Source of the DNA: Bradyrhizobium sp. ISRA464
Lineage (GTDB): Bacteria; Pseudomonadota; Alphaproteobacteria; Rhizobiales; Xanthobacteraceae
Length of the DNA stretch: 64,000 nt
Reading direction: 5' to 3'
Assembly (NCBI RefSeq): GCF_029910095.1
Contig: NZ_CP094526.1
Location: 2,356,001 to 2,420,000 of the forward strand
The notes under the pieces: generated by a model
The model's input: only the letters and a program-made list of their open reading frames with translations
Told to the model about the DNA's origin: nothing
Databases searched by the model: none
Position numbers and translations under genes: made by a program
In this document: in pieces, positions 7,477 through 15,857 of the stretch
Layout: each line of letters starts with the position of its first letter
Position numbering within the stretch: the first letter of the stretch is position 1

Positions 7477-8460
7477 GTGTCGGGACAGGCTTTACGGATC
7501 GGAACGCGCAAGAGCGCGATGGCGCTGGCGCAGACGGACGATGTCGCACGCCTGCTGCGCGCCGCCGTGCCGGATCTGGCCGTCGAAGTCGTCAAGTTCG
7601 AGACCCGCGGCGACCAGGATCAGACCAGCAAGCTGTTGCAACATGGTGGCAAGGGCGGCGCCTTCGTCGCCGAGATCCGGGAAGCGATGCGCGCCGGCAC
7701 GCTGCAGGCCGCGATGCATTCGCTGAAGGACGTGCCGGGCAACGAGGAGACGCCGGGCCTGGTTCTCGCCGCGATGCTGGCGCGGGATGCCGCCAACGAT
7801 TCGCTTGTGCTGCGGCCGGGACTGTCGCTCGAGACCCTCCGCGCCGCGCGCGGCAAGGGGTTCATGATCGGCACCAACGCGGTGCGGCGCGCCGCCTATC
7901 TGCGCCGGTTGTTCCCCGAAGCGACCGTGATCCATTTCCGCGGAGCCGCCGATACGCGGATCGCCAAGCTCGATCGCGGCGACAAGCAGCGCTTGCCGGA
8001 TGGCGGCGCGGTGGGGCCGGCGGATGCGCTGGTGATGGCGCGCGCCGGCCTCGAGCGCATCGGCATGGCCGCGCGCATCGCGCATGATTTTTCCGTCGAT
8101 GAAATGCTGCCGGCGGTGGGGCAGGGCATCGTCACGGTCGAATGTGTCGAAACCGACTGGGCGACGCGGTCGCGGCTCGCGACAATCGACAACGTCCAGT
8201 CGCGGCTCAGCGCCGAGGCCGAGCGCGAGGTGCTGTGGGTGCTCAACGGTCACTGCAATTCGCCGATCGCCGGTCACGCGACGCTCGCCGGCGCCGAGAT
8301 GACGCTGCGGGCGTCGGTGCTCGACGAAGCCGGCCGCTTCATCGAAGCGACGCGCCGCGGCCCGGCGAGCCGTCCGCGCGAGCTCGGCCGTGCCGTCGGG
8401 ATGGAGCTGCTGGAGAAGGGCGCCGCCGAGATCATCGCGCGCACCCGGCCGAAAGAATAG
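7477..8460 (+). CDS. hemC: Divergent hydroxymethylbilane synthase (HemC) paralogue
   Basis: A 327-aa protein with porphobilinogen deaminase architecture: LRIGTRKSAMALAQ at the N-terminus, MHSLKDVP with the catalytic Asp, VRR and FRGAADTR in the cofactor-binding region, PAVGQG, and a cofactor Cys in LNGHCNSPIAG. Canonical HemC reads SSLRR, RGN-TR and GGC-VPIG at these sites, so the essential Arg, Asp and Cys are kept but the surroundings differ. It would polymerise four porphobilinogens for tetrapyrrole synthesis. It is not next to hemD or a glycoprotease gene as is common in this group. It begins with GTG at 7477 after an 87-bp gap from pncA. It may be an extra copy with a specialised role. 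Confidence 0.75.
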   Translation: MSGQALRIGTRKSAMALAQTDDVARLLRAAVPDLAVEVVKFETRGDQDQTSKLLQHGGKGGAFVAEIREAMRAGTLQAAMHSLKDVPGNEETPGLVLAAMLARDAANDSLVLRPGLSLETLRAARGKGFMIGTNAVRRAAYLRRLFPEATVIHFRGAADTRIAKLDRGDKQRLPDGGAVGPADALVMARAGLERIGMAARIAHDFSVDEMLPAVGQGIVTVECVETDWATRSRLATIDNVQSRLSAEAEREVLWVLNGHCNSPIAGHATLAGAEMTLRASVLDEAGRFIEATRRGPASRPRELGRAVGMELLEKGAAEIIARTRPKE

Positions 8461-8519
8461 GCGTTCCCTCGTCTCCGGCAAGCGTCGCGCGAGCCCGGAC
8501 GACGAGAGTTGCCGTGTGA

Positions 8520-9218
8520 TCAATCTCGATCAGAGCGCAGCGGCCAGCTTGCGATGATCCGGAAGCGCGATGCGGCGTCGTCCTGCTTGAACAGCGCCAG
8601 GCGGTCGATCACAAGCGTCGTGAGACCGAGCGTCGCGAATCGCTCGCGCAGCCAGGCCATGATCGGGCCGCGTCGCTCGTCGCTCAACCGCCCCGTCAGC
8701 GTCATGTGGAAGCGGAACTCCTCCATGACGTAAGGGTAGCCCCAGCGGTCGAGATGCTCGCATTGCCGCGCCGAGAGCTTCTCGGGCTTGCGGTGGGCGC
8801 GATCTTCCGGCGTCAGCGGCGCGCGGAAGGCGTCGAAATCGGTGACGCAGTCGGTGGCAAGCTGTTGAAGATCGTCGGAACGCTGCGCCGGAATCACGGC
8901 GATGAAGCCGCTGATCGCGTCGACGACCGGCTCGATCACCGGAATGCGTCGCGCGCGGCCGGCGAAGGCGGCGCTGGCCTCAATGAGGTCGCCCTCGCGC
9001 TTGCCGTCGGCGAGCGTGAACGGCGCCTTCAGCGTGGCGTGAAACCCATATTTGCGCGGGTCCTGCGTTACCTCGTGCCAGTCGGGTGTGACACCATTGG
9101 GGAAGGGCAGGTCGTCGCCCGATGCGGCATCGTAGCCGAGCAGCGTCGCGCCGAAGCGGTGCAGCGGGCTGTCCGGTGACGGCGCATAGTAGATTGCGTA
9201 GCGCGGATGATTGGCCAT
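8520..9218 (-). CDS. DUF1045 2H-phosphoesterase-like phosphonate protein (TIGR03223-like)
   Basis: A 232-aa protein beginning MANHPRYAIYYAPSPDSPLH. Two HxTL motifs, FHATLKAPF and FHMTLTGRL, are the hallmark of 2H phosphoesterases, which act on cyclic and 2',3'-type phosphodiesters. The DUF1045 family is known as a C-P lyase neighbour of unsolved function. It is the last gene of a three-gene minus-strand operon after the hexapeptide transferase and a PhnM paralogue, 20 bp behind the latter. No phnP (cyclic ribose phosphodiesterase) is visible in the locus, so this protein is a candidate to open 5-phosphoribosyl 1,2-cyclic phosphate. That role is inference. Confidence 0.85.
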   Translation of the reverse strand: MANHPRYAIYYAPSPDSPLHRFGATLLGYDAASGDDLPFPNGVTPDWHEVTQDPRKYGFHATLKAPFTLADGKREGDLIEASAAFAGRARRIPVIEPVVDAISGFIAVIPAQRSDDLQQLATDCVTDFDAFRAPLTPEDRAHRKPEKLSARQCEHLDRWGYPYVMEEFRFHMTLTGRLSDERRGPIMAWLRERFATLGLTTLVIDRLALFKQDDAASRFRIIASWPLRSDRD

Positions 9219-9238
9219 GGCAGCAGAATAGATTGGGG

Positions 9239-10411
9239 TTACGCCGCCGCAACCGTCTTGCGCGGCGCGAGCGAATGAACGAGGCAGCTTGCATCAGCTA
9301 GATGCACCAATCGTCCGGCGGCAATCACTGCGACGATGCGTGGCCGCAGCGGCACCTTGTCGTCGACGATGACGATGTCGGCGCGGCGGCCCGTGGCCAG
9401 CACGCCGCGATCATCGAGCCCCGCGGCGCGCGCCGGCGCCGAGGAGATCAGGTCCCAGGCCTTGGCGAGTGGCAGGGTGCCGTCGGCCACCAGGCGGAAC
9501 GCTGCGAGCAACTGCGCTGGATAATAGTAGTCCGATGCCAGCACCGAGCAGAGGCCCTTCGCGATCATGTCGGATGCCTTGGTCCAGCCGGTGTGGCTGC
9601 CGCCGCGCACCACATTCGGGGCGCCGAACACGATGAAGTCACCGGCTGCGGCTGCGTCGCGCGCGGTCTCCTCGTTGATCGGGAATTCGGCGATCGCGGC
9701 GCCCCGTGCACGAAACTCCTGGCGCATGGCGGGGCTGCTGTCGTCATGTGAGAGCATGCGGATGCCGGCGGCGCGCGCCGCGGCGGCCAGACGCGCGATC
9801 GAGGCGGGTACGTCGGGGCGGCGGGCGACGATCCGGTCGAGCATCTCGTTGATCGCCTCGACCGAGAGCCCAGAGCGCTCGGCGAGCTGGTTGCGCTTGT
9901 TCGGCTTGACGTTGCTGTGATCGTTGAAGGCGAACAGATCGATGCGGCCCTCGGCGAGCCATTGCGTGATCTCGGCCTCGGCATCGAGATTGTGGGTCTC
10001 GTGGCGCAGGTGGAAGCGTGTATCGGCGGCAAGCTGCGGCCGCAAGGCCTCGATCGTATCGAGCAGTTTCCGCGCATTGTCGGCGCTGCGCAGGCCGGGC
10101 TCCCACGACCAGGTCGCGCCGTGGAACACGGTGGTGATGCCGTTGGCGATCGCCTGCCGGTCGCTGTCGACAAGCGCGACGTCGGTCGGGAAGTCGACGC
10201 CGGGGCGCGGCATCATCTGCCGCTCGAAGGCATCGCCGTGCAGGTCGACGATGCCGGGCAGCACCAACAGCCCGTTGGCGTCAAGATGAAGGGCCGCGCG
10301 GCCCTGCTCGGCGTCGAGCGACGCGATGTCGCGTCCCGTGGTTCGAAGCGATGTCTCGACGAACGCCCCGTCGATCAGCGCGCGGCCGCCTTCGATGAAA
10401 ATGTCGGTCAC
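9239..10411 (-). CDS. phnM: PhnM-family amidohydrolase, second copy
   Basis: A 390-aa amidohydrolase of the PhnM family, which removes diphosphate from alpha-D-ribose 1-methylphosphonate 5-triphosphate in the C-P lyase pathway. Visible motifs are the metal-binding [36 protein letters not shown] and [14 protein letters not shown]. Another PhnM (20478-21632) lies in the main operon. The two differ: this one has HGDAFERQ where the other has HTDHLEMH. The start is GTG at 10411, overlapping the stop of the upstream hexapeptide gene (GTGA). The two PhnM copies may handle different substrates, or one may be redundant. Confidence 0.85.
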   Translation of the reverse strand: MTDIFIEGGRALIDGAFVETSLRTTGRDIASLDAEQGRAALHLDANGLLVLPGIVDLHGDAFERQMMPRPGVDFPTDVALVDSDRQAIANGITTVFHGATWSWEPGLRSADNARKLLDTIEALRPQLAADTRFHLRHETHNLDAEAEITQWLAEGRIDLFAFNDHSNVKPNKRNQLAERSGLSVEAINEMLDRIVARRPDVPASIARLAAAARAAGIRMLSHDDSSPAMRQEFRARGAAIAEFPINEETARDAAAAGDFIVFGAPNVVRGGSHTGWTKASDMIAKGLCSVLASDYYYPAQLLAAFRLVADGTLPLAKAWDLISSAPARAAGLDDRGVLATGRRADIVIVDDKVPLRPRIVAVIAAGRLVHLADASCLVHSLAPRKTVAAA

Positions 10412-11073
10412 GATGCGGCACTCCGCTGGTTTTCCTGTAATTCGGAAGCGCTCTCAGCTTCGTACTTGTCGAGGAAACCTTCCACCGGAAGCTTGCGAAA
10501 ATCGGGCAGGGCGCGGCGGAGCGTCTCATGGTCCCAGTCCCACCACGCCAGTGCGATGAGACGATTCGCGATTGCCGCGGAGAAACGCGGCTTGATTGGC
10601 CGCGCCGGATTGCTGGCAACGATCGTGTAGGCAGGCACGTCCTTGGTGACGATCGCGCCGGCGGCGACGACGGCGCCGGTGCCGATGTTCCGGCCCGGTA
10701 ATATGATCGCACCGTGACCGATCCAAACGTCATGGCCGATATGCACGTGATGCGCACGTCGCCAGCTGAAGAAGTCGGTGTCGTCGCTCTCTCCGGGAAA
10801 ATAGGCGCTGGCGCGGTAGGTGAAATGCGCTTGCGTGGCGCGATGCATCGGATGATTCCCGGGATTGATCCGGGTCATTGCTGCGATCGAGCAGAGCTTT
10901 CCGATCGTCGTATAGGTGATCTGGCTGTCATTCACGACGTAAGAGTAGTCGTCCATGCTCACTTCGAGCAGGATCGTGCGCGCGCCGACCTCGGTATAGG
11001 TGCCGAGCTTGCTCTCGCGCACCGACGCACTGGGATCGATCGTCGGTACGACCGAGAGTTTCTTTCCGGGCAT
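10408..11073 (-). CDS. Phosphonate-locus hexapeptide-repeat acyltransferase (TIGR03308-like)
   Basis: A 221-aa left-handed beta-helix transferase. The hexapeptide turns begin about [13 protein letters not shown] and resume about [47 protein letters not shown], typical of xenobiotic or chloramphenicol-type acetyltransferases. This subfamily is known from C-P lyase clusters. PhnO, the usual aminoalkylphosphonate N-acetyltransferase, is absent here, so this enzyme may do a comparable acyl transfer. It is the first gene of the minus-strand operon, divergent from phnC. The ATG lies at 11073. Confidence 0.8.
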   Translation of the reverse strand: MPGKKLSVVPTIDPSASVRESKLGTYTEVGARTILLEVSMDDYSYVVNDSQITYTTIGKLCSIAAMTRINPGNHPMHRATQAHFTYRASAYFPGESDDTDFFSWRRAHHVHIGHDVWIGHGAIILPGRNIGTGAVVAAGAIVTKDVPAYTIVASNPARPIKPRFSAAIANRLIALAWWDWDHETLRRALPDFRKLPVEGFLDKYEAESASELQENQRSAAS

Positions 11074-11198
11074 CGGGGCCTCCGCAAATCATGGCTTCCG
11101 GGGAGATGCGCTCGTCTTCACGGTGCTTGATGACAAGATCATGACGTTGCGATGGCGGCAAGAGAGGTGGTGTGGACGATCGCCGCACCGCAGCAGCA

Positions 11199-11216
11199 TC
11201 GTCACATAACTGTAAG
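11199..11216 (+). promoter_or_regulatory. Weak candidate Pho box upstream of phnC
   Basis: TCGTCAC-ATAA-CTGTAAG matches 9 of 14 positions of the PhoB half-site pair CTGTCAT-N4-CTGTCAT. It lies about 48 bp before the phnC start, in the divergent gap to the hexapeptide gene. The match is weaker than the site at 15828-15845. Regulation is inferred from phosphate control of phn genes elsewhere. Confidence 0.4.
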
Positions 11217-11263
11217 ACAGCGGGGATAGCGATGGCCCCATCGAGACGCGGGTGGAGCATTGC

Positions 11264-12079
11264 ATGCTGTTGGTGGAAGGTCTGACGTGCCGTTTCGGCG
11301 CAAAAGCCGCGGTCGATAACGCGTCGTTCTCGATTGCGCCGGGCAGCTTCGTCGGCGTGATCGGCCGCTCCGGTGCCGGCAAGTCGACGCTGCTGCGGAT
11401 GATCAACCGCCTCGCCGCCCCGACCTCCGGCCGTATCCTGTTCGAAGGCACCGACGTCACCGCGCTGCGCGGCAAGGCGCTGCGGCAGTGGCGCGCGCGC
11501 TCGGCGATGATCTTTCAGCAATTCAATCTCGTCGGCAGGCTCGATGTTCTGACCAACGTGCTGATGGGGCGGCTTGCCGAAATCCCGTCGTGGCGCTCGC
11601 TGGCGCAGATGTGGCCGGAGCACGACCGGGCGCTTGCGATGTCCGCGCTCGAGCAGTTCGACATTGCGCAACTCGCCGCGCAGCGCGCCGACCAGCTCTC
11701 CGGCGGCCAGCAGCAGCGCGTCGCGATCGCCCGCGCGCTGGTGCAGGAACCCGACATCATCCTGGCCGACGAGCCGATCGCGTCGCTCGATCCGCGCAAT
11801 ACCAAGATCGTGATGGACGCGCTGCTGCGCATCAACAAGCATTTCGGCATCACCGTGCTCTGCAACCTGCATTCGCTCGATCTGGCGCGCACCTATTGCG
11901 ACCGCCTGATCGGCATGGCGGCCGGCCGCGTGGTGTTCGACGGTCAACCATCGATGCTGACCGACCACATCGCCCGAGAGCTCTACGACCTCGAGGCCAA
12001 TGACGTCATCGGCGCGGCGCCGTTGTCCGTGCCCGAGGGTACAAACGTTCCGGCGCTCGGCACCGCAGCTGCGGCCTGA
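11264..12079 (+). CDS. phnC: Phosphonate ABC transporter ATP-binding protein PhnC
   Basis: A 271-aa ABC ATPase of the phosphonate importer. Walker A is GRSGAGKST, the signature LSGGQQQR, Walker [14 protein letters not shown], and the switch His lies in NLHSLD. It powers uptake of phosphonates with PhnD and two PhnE permeases. The ATG at 11264 (MLLVEGL) is preferred to a GTG at 11252 because GGTGGAG at 11251-11257 gives a well-spaced ribosome site. A Pho-box-like element lies upstream. It heads the phnCDE1E2 operon. Confidence 0.92.
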   Translation: MLLVEGLTCRFGAKAAVDNASFSIAPGSFVGVIGRSGAGKSTLLRMINRLAAPTSGRILFEGTDVTALRGKALRQWRARSAMIFQQFNLVGRLDVLTNVLMGRLAEIPSWRSLAQMWPEHDRALAMSALEQFDIAQLAAQRADQLSGGQQQRVAIARALVQEPDIILADEPIASLDPRNTKIVMDALLRINKHFGITVLCNLHSLDLARTYCDRLIGMAAGRVVFDGQPSMLTDHIARELYDLEANDVIGAAPLSVPEGTNVPALGTAAAA

Positions 12080-12158
12080 GCGGCGCGCATTTTTCCGATC
12101 AGGATGGACGGGCATTTCGCCCGGCCAAACAGGCGTAACCACAACAAGGGGGTTTATC

Positions 12159-13088
12159 ATGATCACTCGTCGTACCGTTTTGGCCGGCGCTGCCTCGCTG
12201 GCGTTCGCCGGCTCGGCTTCGGCCTCGGACTGGAAGACGAAATATCCGGAGATCACCTTCGCCGTGATCCCGGCCGAGAACGGTTCCGGCGTCACCGAGC
12301 GCTTCGGGCCGCTTATCAGCTACTTGTCGAAGGAGCTCGGCATCAAGGTGAACCTGCGCGTCGCCAACGACTACGCGGCCGTGATCGAGGGCCAGCGCGC
12401 CGGCAACATTCAGATCGGCTATTACGGTCCGGCATCGTTCTCGCGCGCCCTTCTCACCGGCGTCAAGACCGACGCCTTCGTGATCGACGTCAATGCCGAC
12501 GGCTCCAAGGGCTACTATTCGGTGTTCTACGTGCTCGCCAAGAGCCCGTACCAGAAGGTCGAAGACCTCAAGGGCAAGAATCTCGGCCTGGTCGATCCCA
12601 ACTCGACCTCCGGCAACAACATGCCGCGCTTCAAGCTGAACCAGATGGGCATCGATCCGGACAGCTTCTTCTCCAAGGTGATCTTCACCGGCAGCCACGA
12701 GAACGCCGTGCTGGCGCTCGCGCAGGGCACCGTCGACGTTGCCGCCAACTGGTGGAACGCCGACGACGACTCCAACCTCACTCGCATGCTCAACAAGAAC
12801 ATGGTGAAGTCGAGCGACGGCACGCCGTTGAAGAAGGAGGACTTCCGCATCATCTCGAAGTCCGACCTCATCATCAACTCGCCCTATGCCTATCTCCGCG
12901 ACCTGCCCGACGACATGAAGGCCGCGATCAAGCAGGCGTTCCTGGATGCGGCGACGAAGGATCCGGAGGCCTTCAAGAAGCTGTCCGACGGCAAGAACCG
13001 TCCGTGGCAGCCGATCACCAACGCCGACTACGACAAGACCATCGAGCTGATCAAGTTCGTGGACAATCTGCGCAAGAAGGCGTCCTGA
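12159..13088 (+). CDS. phnD: Phosphonate-binding periplasmic protein PhnD
   Basis: A 309-aa periplasmic substrate-binding protein of the phosphate/phosphonate ABC importer. The signal sequence starts MITRRTVLAGAASLAFAG; the TRRTVLAG core resembles a Tat motif, though Sec export is also possible. The mature part carries the PhnD hallmarks FAVIPAENGSG, GYYGPASFSRA, DPNSTSGNNMPRF and GSHENAVLAL. The ATG at 12159 follows an AAGGGGG ribosome site. It follows phnC and is separated from phnE1 by a strong hairpin. Confidence 0.93.
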   Translation: MITRRTVLAGAASLAFAGSASASDWKTKYPEITFAVIPAENGSGVTERFGPLISYLSKELGIKVNLRVANDYAAVIEGQRAGNIQIGYYGPASFSRALLTGVKTDAFVIDVNADGSKGYYSVFYVLAKSPYQKVEDLKGKNLGLVDPNSTSGNNMPRFKLNQMGIDPDSFFSKVIFTGSHENAVLALAQGTVDVAANWWNADDDSNLTRMLNKNMVKSSDGTPLKKEDFRIISKSDLIINSPYAYLRDLPDDMKAAIKQAFLDAATKDPEAFKKLSDGKNRPWQPITNADYDKTIELIKFVDNLRKKAS

Positions 13089-13106
13089 TCGCGCACGCAT
13101 TGAATT

Positions 13107-13130
13107 GGGCCGGGTTCCATGACCCGGCCC
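13107..13130 (+). terminator. Intra-operon hairpin between phnD and phnE1
   Basis: GGGCCGGGT at 13107-13115 pairs perfectly with ACCCGGCCC at 13122-13130 over a 6-nt loop and is followed by TTTCTC. A hairpin after a binding-protein gene but before the permease genes often lowers expression of the downstream genes or protects the upstream mRNA. Partial termination is inferred. Confidence 0.6.
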
Positions 13131-13155
13131 TTTCTCCGTCTAACTTCTCGAGCAG

Positions 13156-14055
13156 ATGGGCCCCGCGTCGATGGCGACCGCCGTATCCATCCTTCCAGCC
13201 CAGCAACTGGCGGCGCTGAATGACGCCTATCGCAAGGCGGTCGCGCGCAAGCGGCTGAAGGCGACGCTGGCGATCGCCGTCTTTTGCGCGGCGCTTCTGA
13301 TCGCAGCGCTCGGCGCGGAAGTGAATCTGCGCACGCTGTTCGCCTATTTCGGCAACTTCGTCAGCTATTTCGATCGCATCCTCACCCTCGATTCAGGTGG
13401 ACGGGTCTGGACCAATCCGGCCGAGTGGTTCTGGGGCTGGAAGAAATGGTTGCGGTTGCTCGGCGAGACGCTCCTGATCAGCTATGTCGGCACGCTGATC
13501 GGCGCCGTGCTCGCCTTCGCGCTGAATTTCTTCGCCGCCCAGAACACCTCGCCGTCGCCATGGCTCCGCTTCACGGTGTGCCGCCTGCTGGAGTTCGCCC
13601 GCACGGTGCCCGGCATCGTGTTCGCGCTGATCTTCGTGATTGCCTTCGGCCTCGGACCGATGGCCGGCGTGCTGGCGATCGCGATTCACTCCACCGGCGC
13701 GCTCGGCAAATTGTTCGCCGAGATCGTCGAGAACGCGGACATGAAGCCGGTCGAAGGCATTCGCTCCACCGGCGCGAGCTGGCTGTCCTGCATGCGCTTC
13801 GCCGTGCTGCCCCAGGTCGCGGCGGGTTATGCCAGCTATGCGCTGCTGCGGTTCGAGATCAACGTCCGCGAGGCCTCGGTCATGGGCTTCGTCGGCGCCG
13901 GCGGCATCGGTCAGGAGCTCGTGGTCGCGATCCGCAAGTTCTATTATTCCGACGTCAGCGCCATCCTCGTGATGATCATCGTCACGGTCTTCATCATCGA
14001 CATCTCGACCGGTTGGCTGCGCGGCCGGCTGTTCGGCAAGGAGACGCGCCGGTGA
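13156..14055 (+). CDS. phnE: Phosphonate ABC transporter permease PhnE, first copy
   Basis: A 299-aa integral membrane permease with about six hydrophobic helices and the PhnE-type coupling loop ending in SVMGFVGAGGIGQELVVAIRKFYY. It forms the phosphonate channel with the second PhnE (14052-14900) and PhnC. The ATG at 13156 is used; a downstream ATG at 13171 would shorten it by five residues. Its TGA overlaps the GTG of the next gene by GTGA, indicating coupled translation. Confidence 0.9.
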   Translation: MGPASMATAVSILPAQQLAALNDAYRKAVARKRLKATLAIAVFCAALLIAALGAEVNLRTLFAYFGNFVSYFDRILTLDSGGRVWTNPAEWFWGWKKWLRLLGETLLISYVGTLIGAVLAFALNFFAAQNTSPSPWLRFTVCRLLEFARTVPGIVFALIFVIAFGLGPMAGVLAIAIHSTGALGKLFAEIVENADMKPVEGIRSTGASWLSCMRFAVLPQVAAGYASYALLRFEINVREASVMGFVGAGGIGQELVVAIRKFYYSDVSAILVMIIVTVFIIDISTGWLRGRLFGKETRR

Positions 14056-14900
14056 GCCAGCTGCCGAAGCCGGATACGGGCGAACTGCGGGCGAAATATC
14101 CCGATGTCTTCAACCGGCCCGCCTCGGCGCGGCTGGCGACGCCGGCGATGATCGTAGCTGCGCTCGCGATCTTCGTGTTCGGCCTGGTCGATCTCGATTT
14201 CTCGCCGACGAAACTGATTACCGGGATCGGTCAGCTCGGCTGGATCACCATGATGATGATCCCGCCGAATCCCGGCTCGTCGCTGCCGCTCTACATGCAG
14301 GCGCTCGGCGAGACGCTGTCGATTGCGCTGCTTGGCACCACGCTTGCGGCGTTGATGGCGCTGCCGGTCAGCCTGCTGGCGGCACGCAACATCATCCCGT
14401 CGAACCTGATCCGCTTTCCGGTGCGTCGCTTCCTGGATTCGATCCGCGGCGTCGATACGCTGATCTGGGCGCTGGTCTGGATCAACGTCGTTGGTCTCGG
14501 CCCGTTTGCCGGCGTGCTGGCGATCGCGGTGTCGGATTTCGGTGCGTTCGGAAAGCTGTTCTCCGAGGCGATCGAGGCGGCCGACCGCAAGCAGGTCGAG
14601 GGCATCAGGGCCTCCGGCGGCAATGCGCTGCATGAAATCCGCTTCGGCCTGTTGCCGCAGGTGCTGCCGGTCATCGCGGGGCAGGTGCTCTATTTCATCG
14701 AGTCCAACACTCGTTCGGCTACGATCATCGGCATCGTCGGCGCCGGCGGCATCGGCCTGCAGCTCGCCGAGCAGATCCGCGTGCTGGAGTGGCAGAAGGT
14801 GTCGTTCCTGATCCTGATGATCCTGATCGCGGTCGCCGCGATCGACTTCATCTCGAGCAGGTTGCGCTTCGCCATCATCGGGCAAAGGGCGGTGGCCTAG
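14052..14900 (+). CDS. phnE: Phosphonate ABC transporter permease PhnE, second copy
   Basis: A 282-aa permease starting at GTG 14052. It has a long N-terminal cytoplasmic segment, then the first helix about IVAALAIFVFGLVDLD, and the coupling motif SATIIGIVGAGGIGLQLAEQIRVLEW. Rhizobial phosphonate importers commonly have two PhnE subunits, forming a heterodimer. It overlaps phnE1 by 4 bp and ends the phnCDEE operon. A palindromic intergenic repeat follows. Confidence 0.9.
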   Translation: MSQLPKPDTGELRAKYPDVFNRPASARLATPAMIVAALAIFVFGLVDLDFSPTKLITGIGQLGWITMMMIPPNPGSSLPLYMQALGETLSIALLGTTLAALMALPVSLLAARNIIPSNLIRFPVRRFLDSIRGVDTLIWALVWINVVGLGPFAGVLAIAVSDFGAFGKLFSEAIEAADRKQVEGIRASGGNALHEIRFGLLPQVLPVIAGQVLYFIESNTRSATIIGIVGAGGIGLQLAEQIRVLEWQKVSFLILMILIAVAAIDFISSRLRFAIIGQRAVA

Positions 14901-14902
14901 CA

Positions 14903-15066
14903 AGTCACCTCGCCCCGCTCTTGCGGGGAGAGGTCGGATTGCGAAGCAATCCGGGTGAGGGGAGCTCCCCGCACTCATATCTGTCCAGTTCGCGGCAGCA
15001 GCCCCTCACCCCGACCCTCCAAGAGCGAGCTTCGCTCGTCTCGACCCCGTAAGAACGGGGAGAGGG
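14903..15066. repeat. Palindromic intergenic repeat between convergent genes
   Basis: Nested stem-loops fill this gap between phnE2 and phnF: CCCCGC/GCGGGG at 14913-14928 and CGGATTGC-GAA-GCAATCCG at 14935-14953, then GAGCGA-GCT-TCGCTC near 15025-15039 and another CCCCGT-type pair near 15045-15062. The same architecture is seen at 50903-51075. It could act as a bidirectional terminator for the two converging operons. Confidence 0.65.
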
Positions 15067-15074
15067 AGGGATAC

Positions 15075-15800
15075 TCAACTGTTCTCCACCAGAAACTCCA
15101 CGCGCTCGGCGGCGAAGCGAGAGCGCTTGGTGACCAGCGGTTTGTCAGCAGTGTCGACGTCGGTGGCATCGACGACGAGCACCGCGTGGCCCAGCGCGAG
15201 ATTGAGCCGCACGGCATCGGTGGCATCGACGATCGCTCCGGTGATCCGGGTCAAGGAGCGCCGGTAGTCCCTGACGCCGTAATGCGCCAGCAGTTTCGTC
15301 ATGGAGCGGACGTTGGCGAACACGTTGCCGGCATCGGGAAAGCGTTCGGCCGACAGCCAGGTGGTGGAGACGCAGATCGGCGTGCGGTCGGCGAGGCGGA
15401 CCGACTCGATCCGGATCAGCGGGGCGCCGAGTTTCAGGCCCAGCTCGCGGGCGATCTCGCGGGTGGCGACGTCGCCGCGGGCCTCGATCAGCTGGCCGCG
15501 CGGCTCGTGTCCGCCGGCGCCGACGATCTCGGAAAATCGGGTGCGTGAGCGCAGGGGATAGGCGAGGCGCTGCGCTTCGACATAGGTGCCGCTGCCGCGC
15601 TCGGCGCGCACCAGGCCGCGTTCCGCCAGCGCCGCGAGCGCGCGCCGCACGGTGTGGCGGTTGACGCGATAGGTCTCCGCGATCTCCATCTCGCCGGGCA
15701 GCTTTTCGCCGGCGACGAAGCGGCCGTCAGCGATGCCGCGCTCGATGCCGTCGGCGACCTGCCGCCACAAGGCGACGCCGGAACTTTCCTGCATGCTCAT
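15075..15800 (-). CDS. phnF: GntR-family phosphonate repressor PhnF
   Basis: A 241-aa regulator with an N-terminal GntR winged helix (ALWRQVADGIERGIADGRFVAGEKLPGEMEIAETYRVNRHTVRRAL, about residues 10-55) and a C-terminal UTRA ligand domain. This is the HutC/PhnF subfamily that represses phn genes until a phosphonate-derived ligand binds. It is divergent from phnG. A perfect 12-bp-arm palindrome at 15858-15887 is the likely operator for both promoters. The ATG is at 15800; an in-frame ATG at 15794 is an alternative. Confidence 0.9.
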   Translation of the reverse strand: MSMQESSGVALWRQVADGIERGIADGRFVAGEKLPGEMEIAETYRVNRHTVRRALAALAERGLVRAERGSGTYVEAQRLAYPLRSRTRFSEIVGAGGHEPRGQLIEARGDVATREIARELGLKLGAPLIRIESVRLADRTPICVSTTWLSAERFPDAGNVFANVRSMTKLLAHYGVRDYRRSLTRITGAIVDATDAVRLNLALGHAVLVVDATDVDTADKPLVTKRSRFAAERVEFLVENS

Positions 15801-15827
15801 GACGCCGTGATATCAGAAATCTTCAGT

Positions 15828-15845
15828 TTGTCACGAAACAGTCAT
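15828..15845 (+). promoter_or_regulatory. Pho box in the phnF-phnG intergenic region
   Basis: TTGTCAC-GAAA-CAGTCAT matches 11 of 14 positions of the PhoB consensus (two CTGTCAT half-sites, 4-bp spacer, 11-bp period). It lies 59 bp before the phnG start and 12 bp upstream of the PhnF-type palindrome. It implies activation of phnG-N during phosphate starvation; inferred from sequence only. Confidence 0.65.
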
Positions 15846-15857
15846 GGCGCTTCGCTA

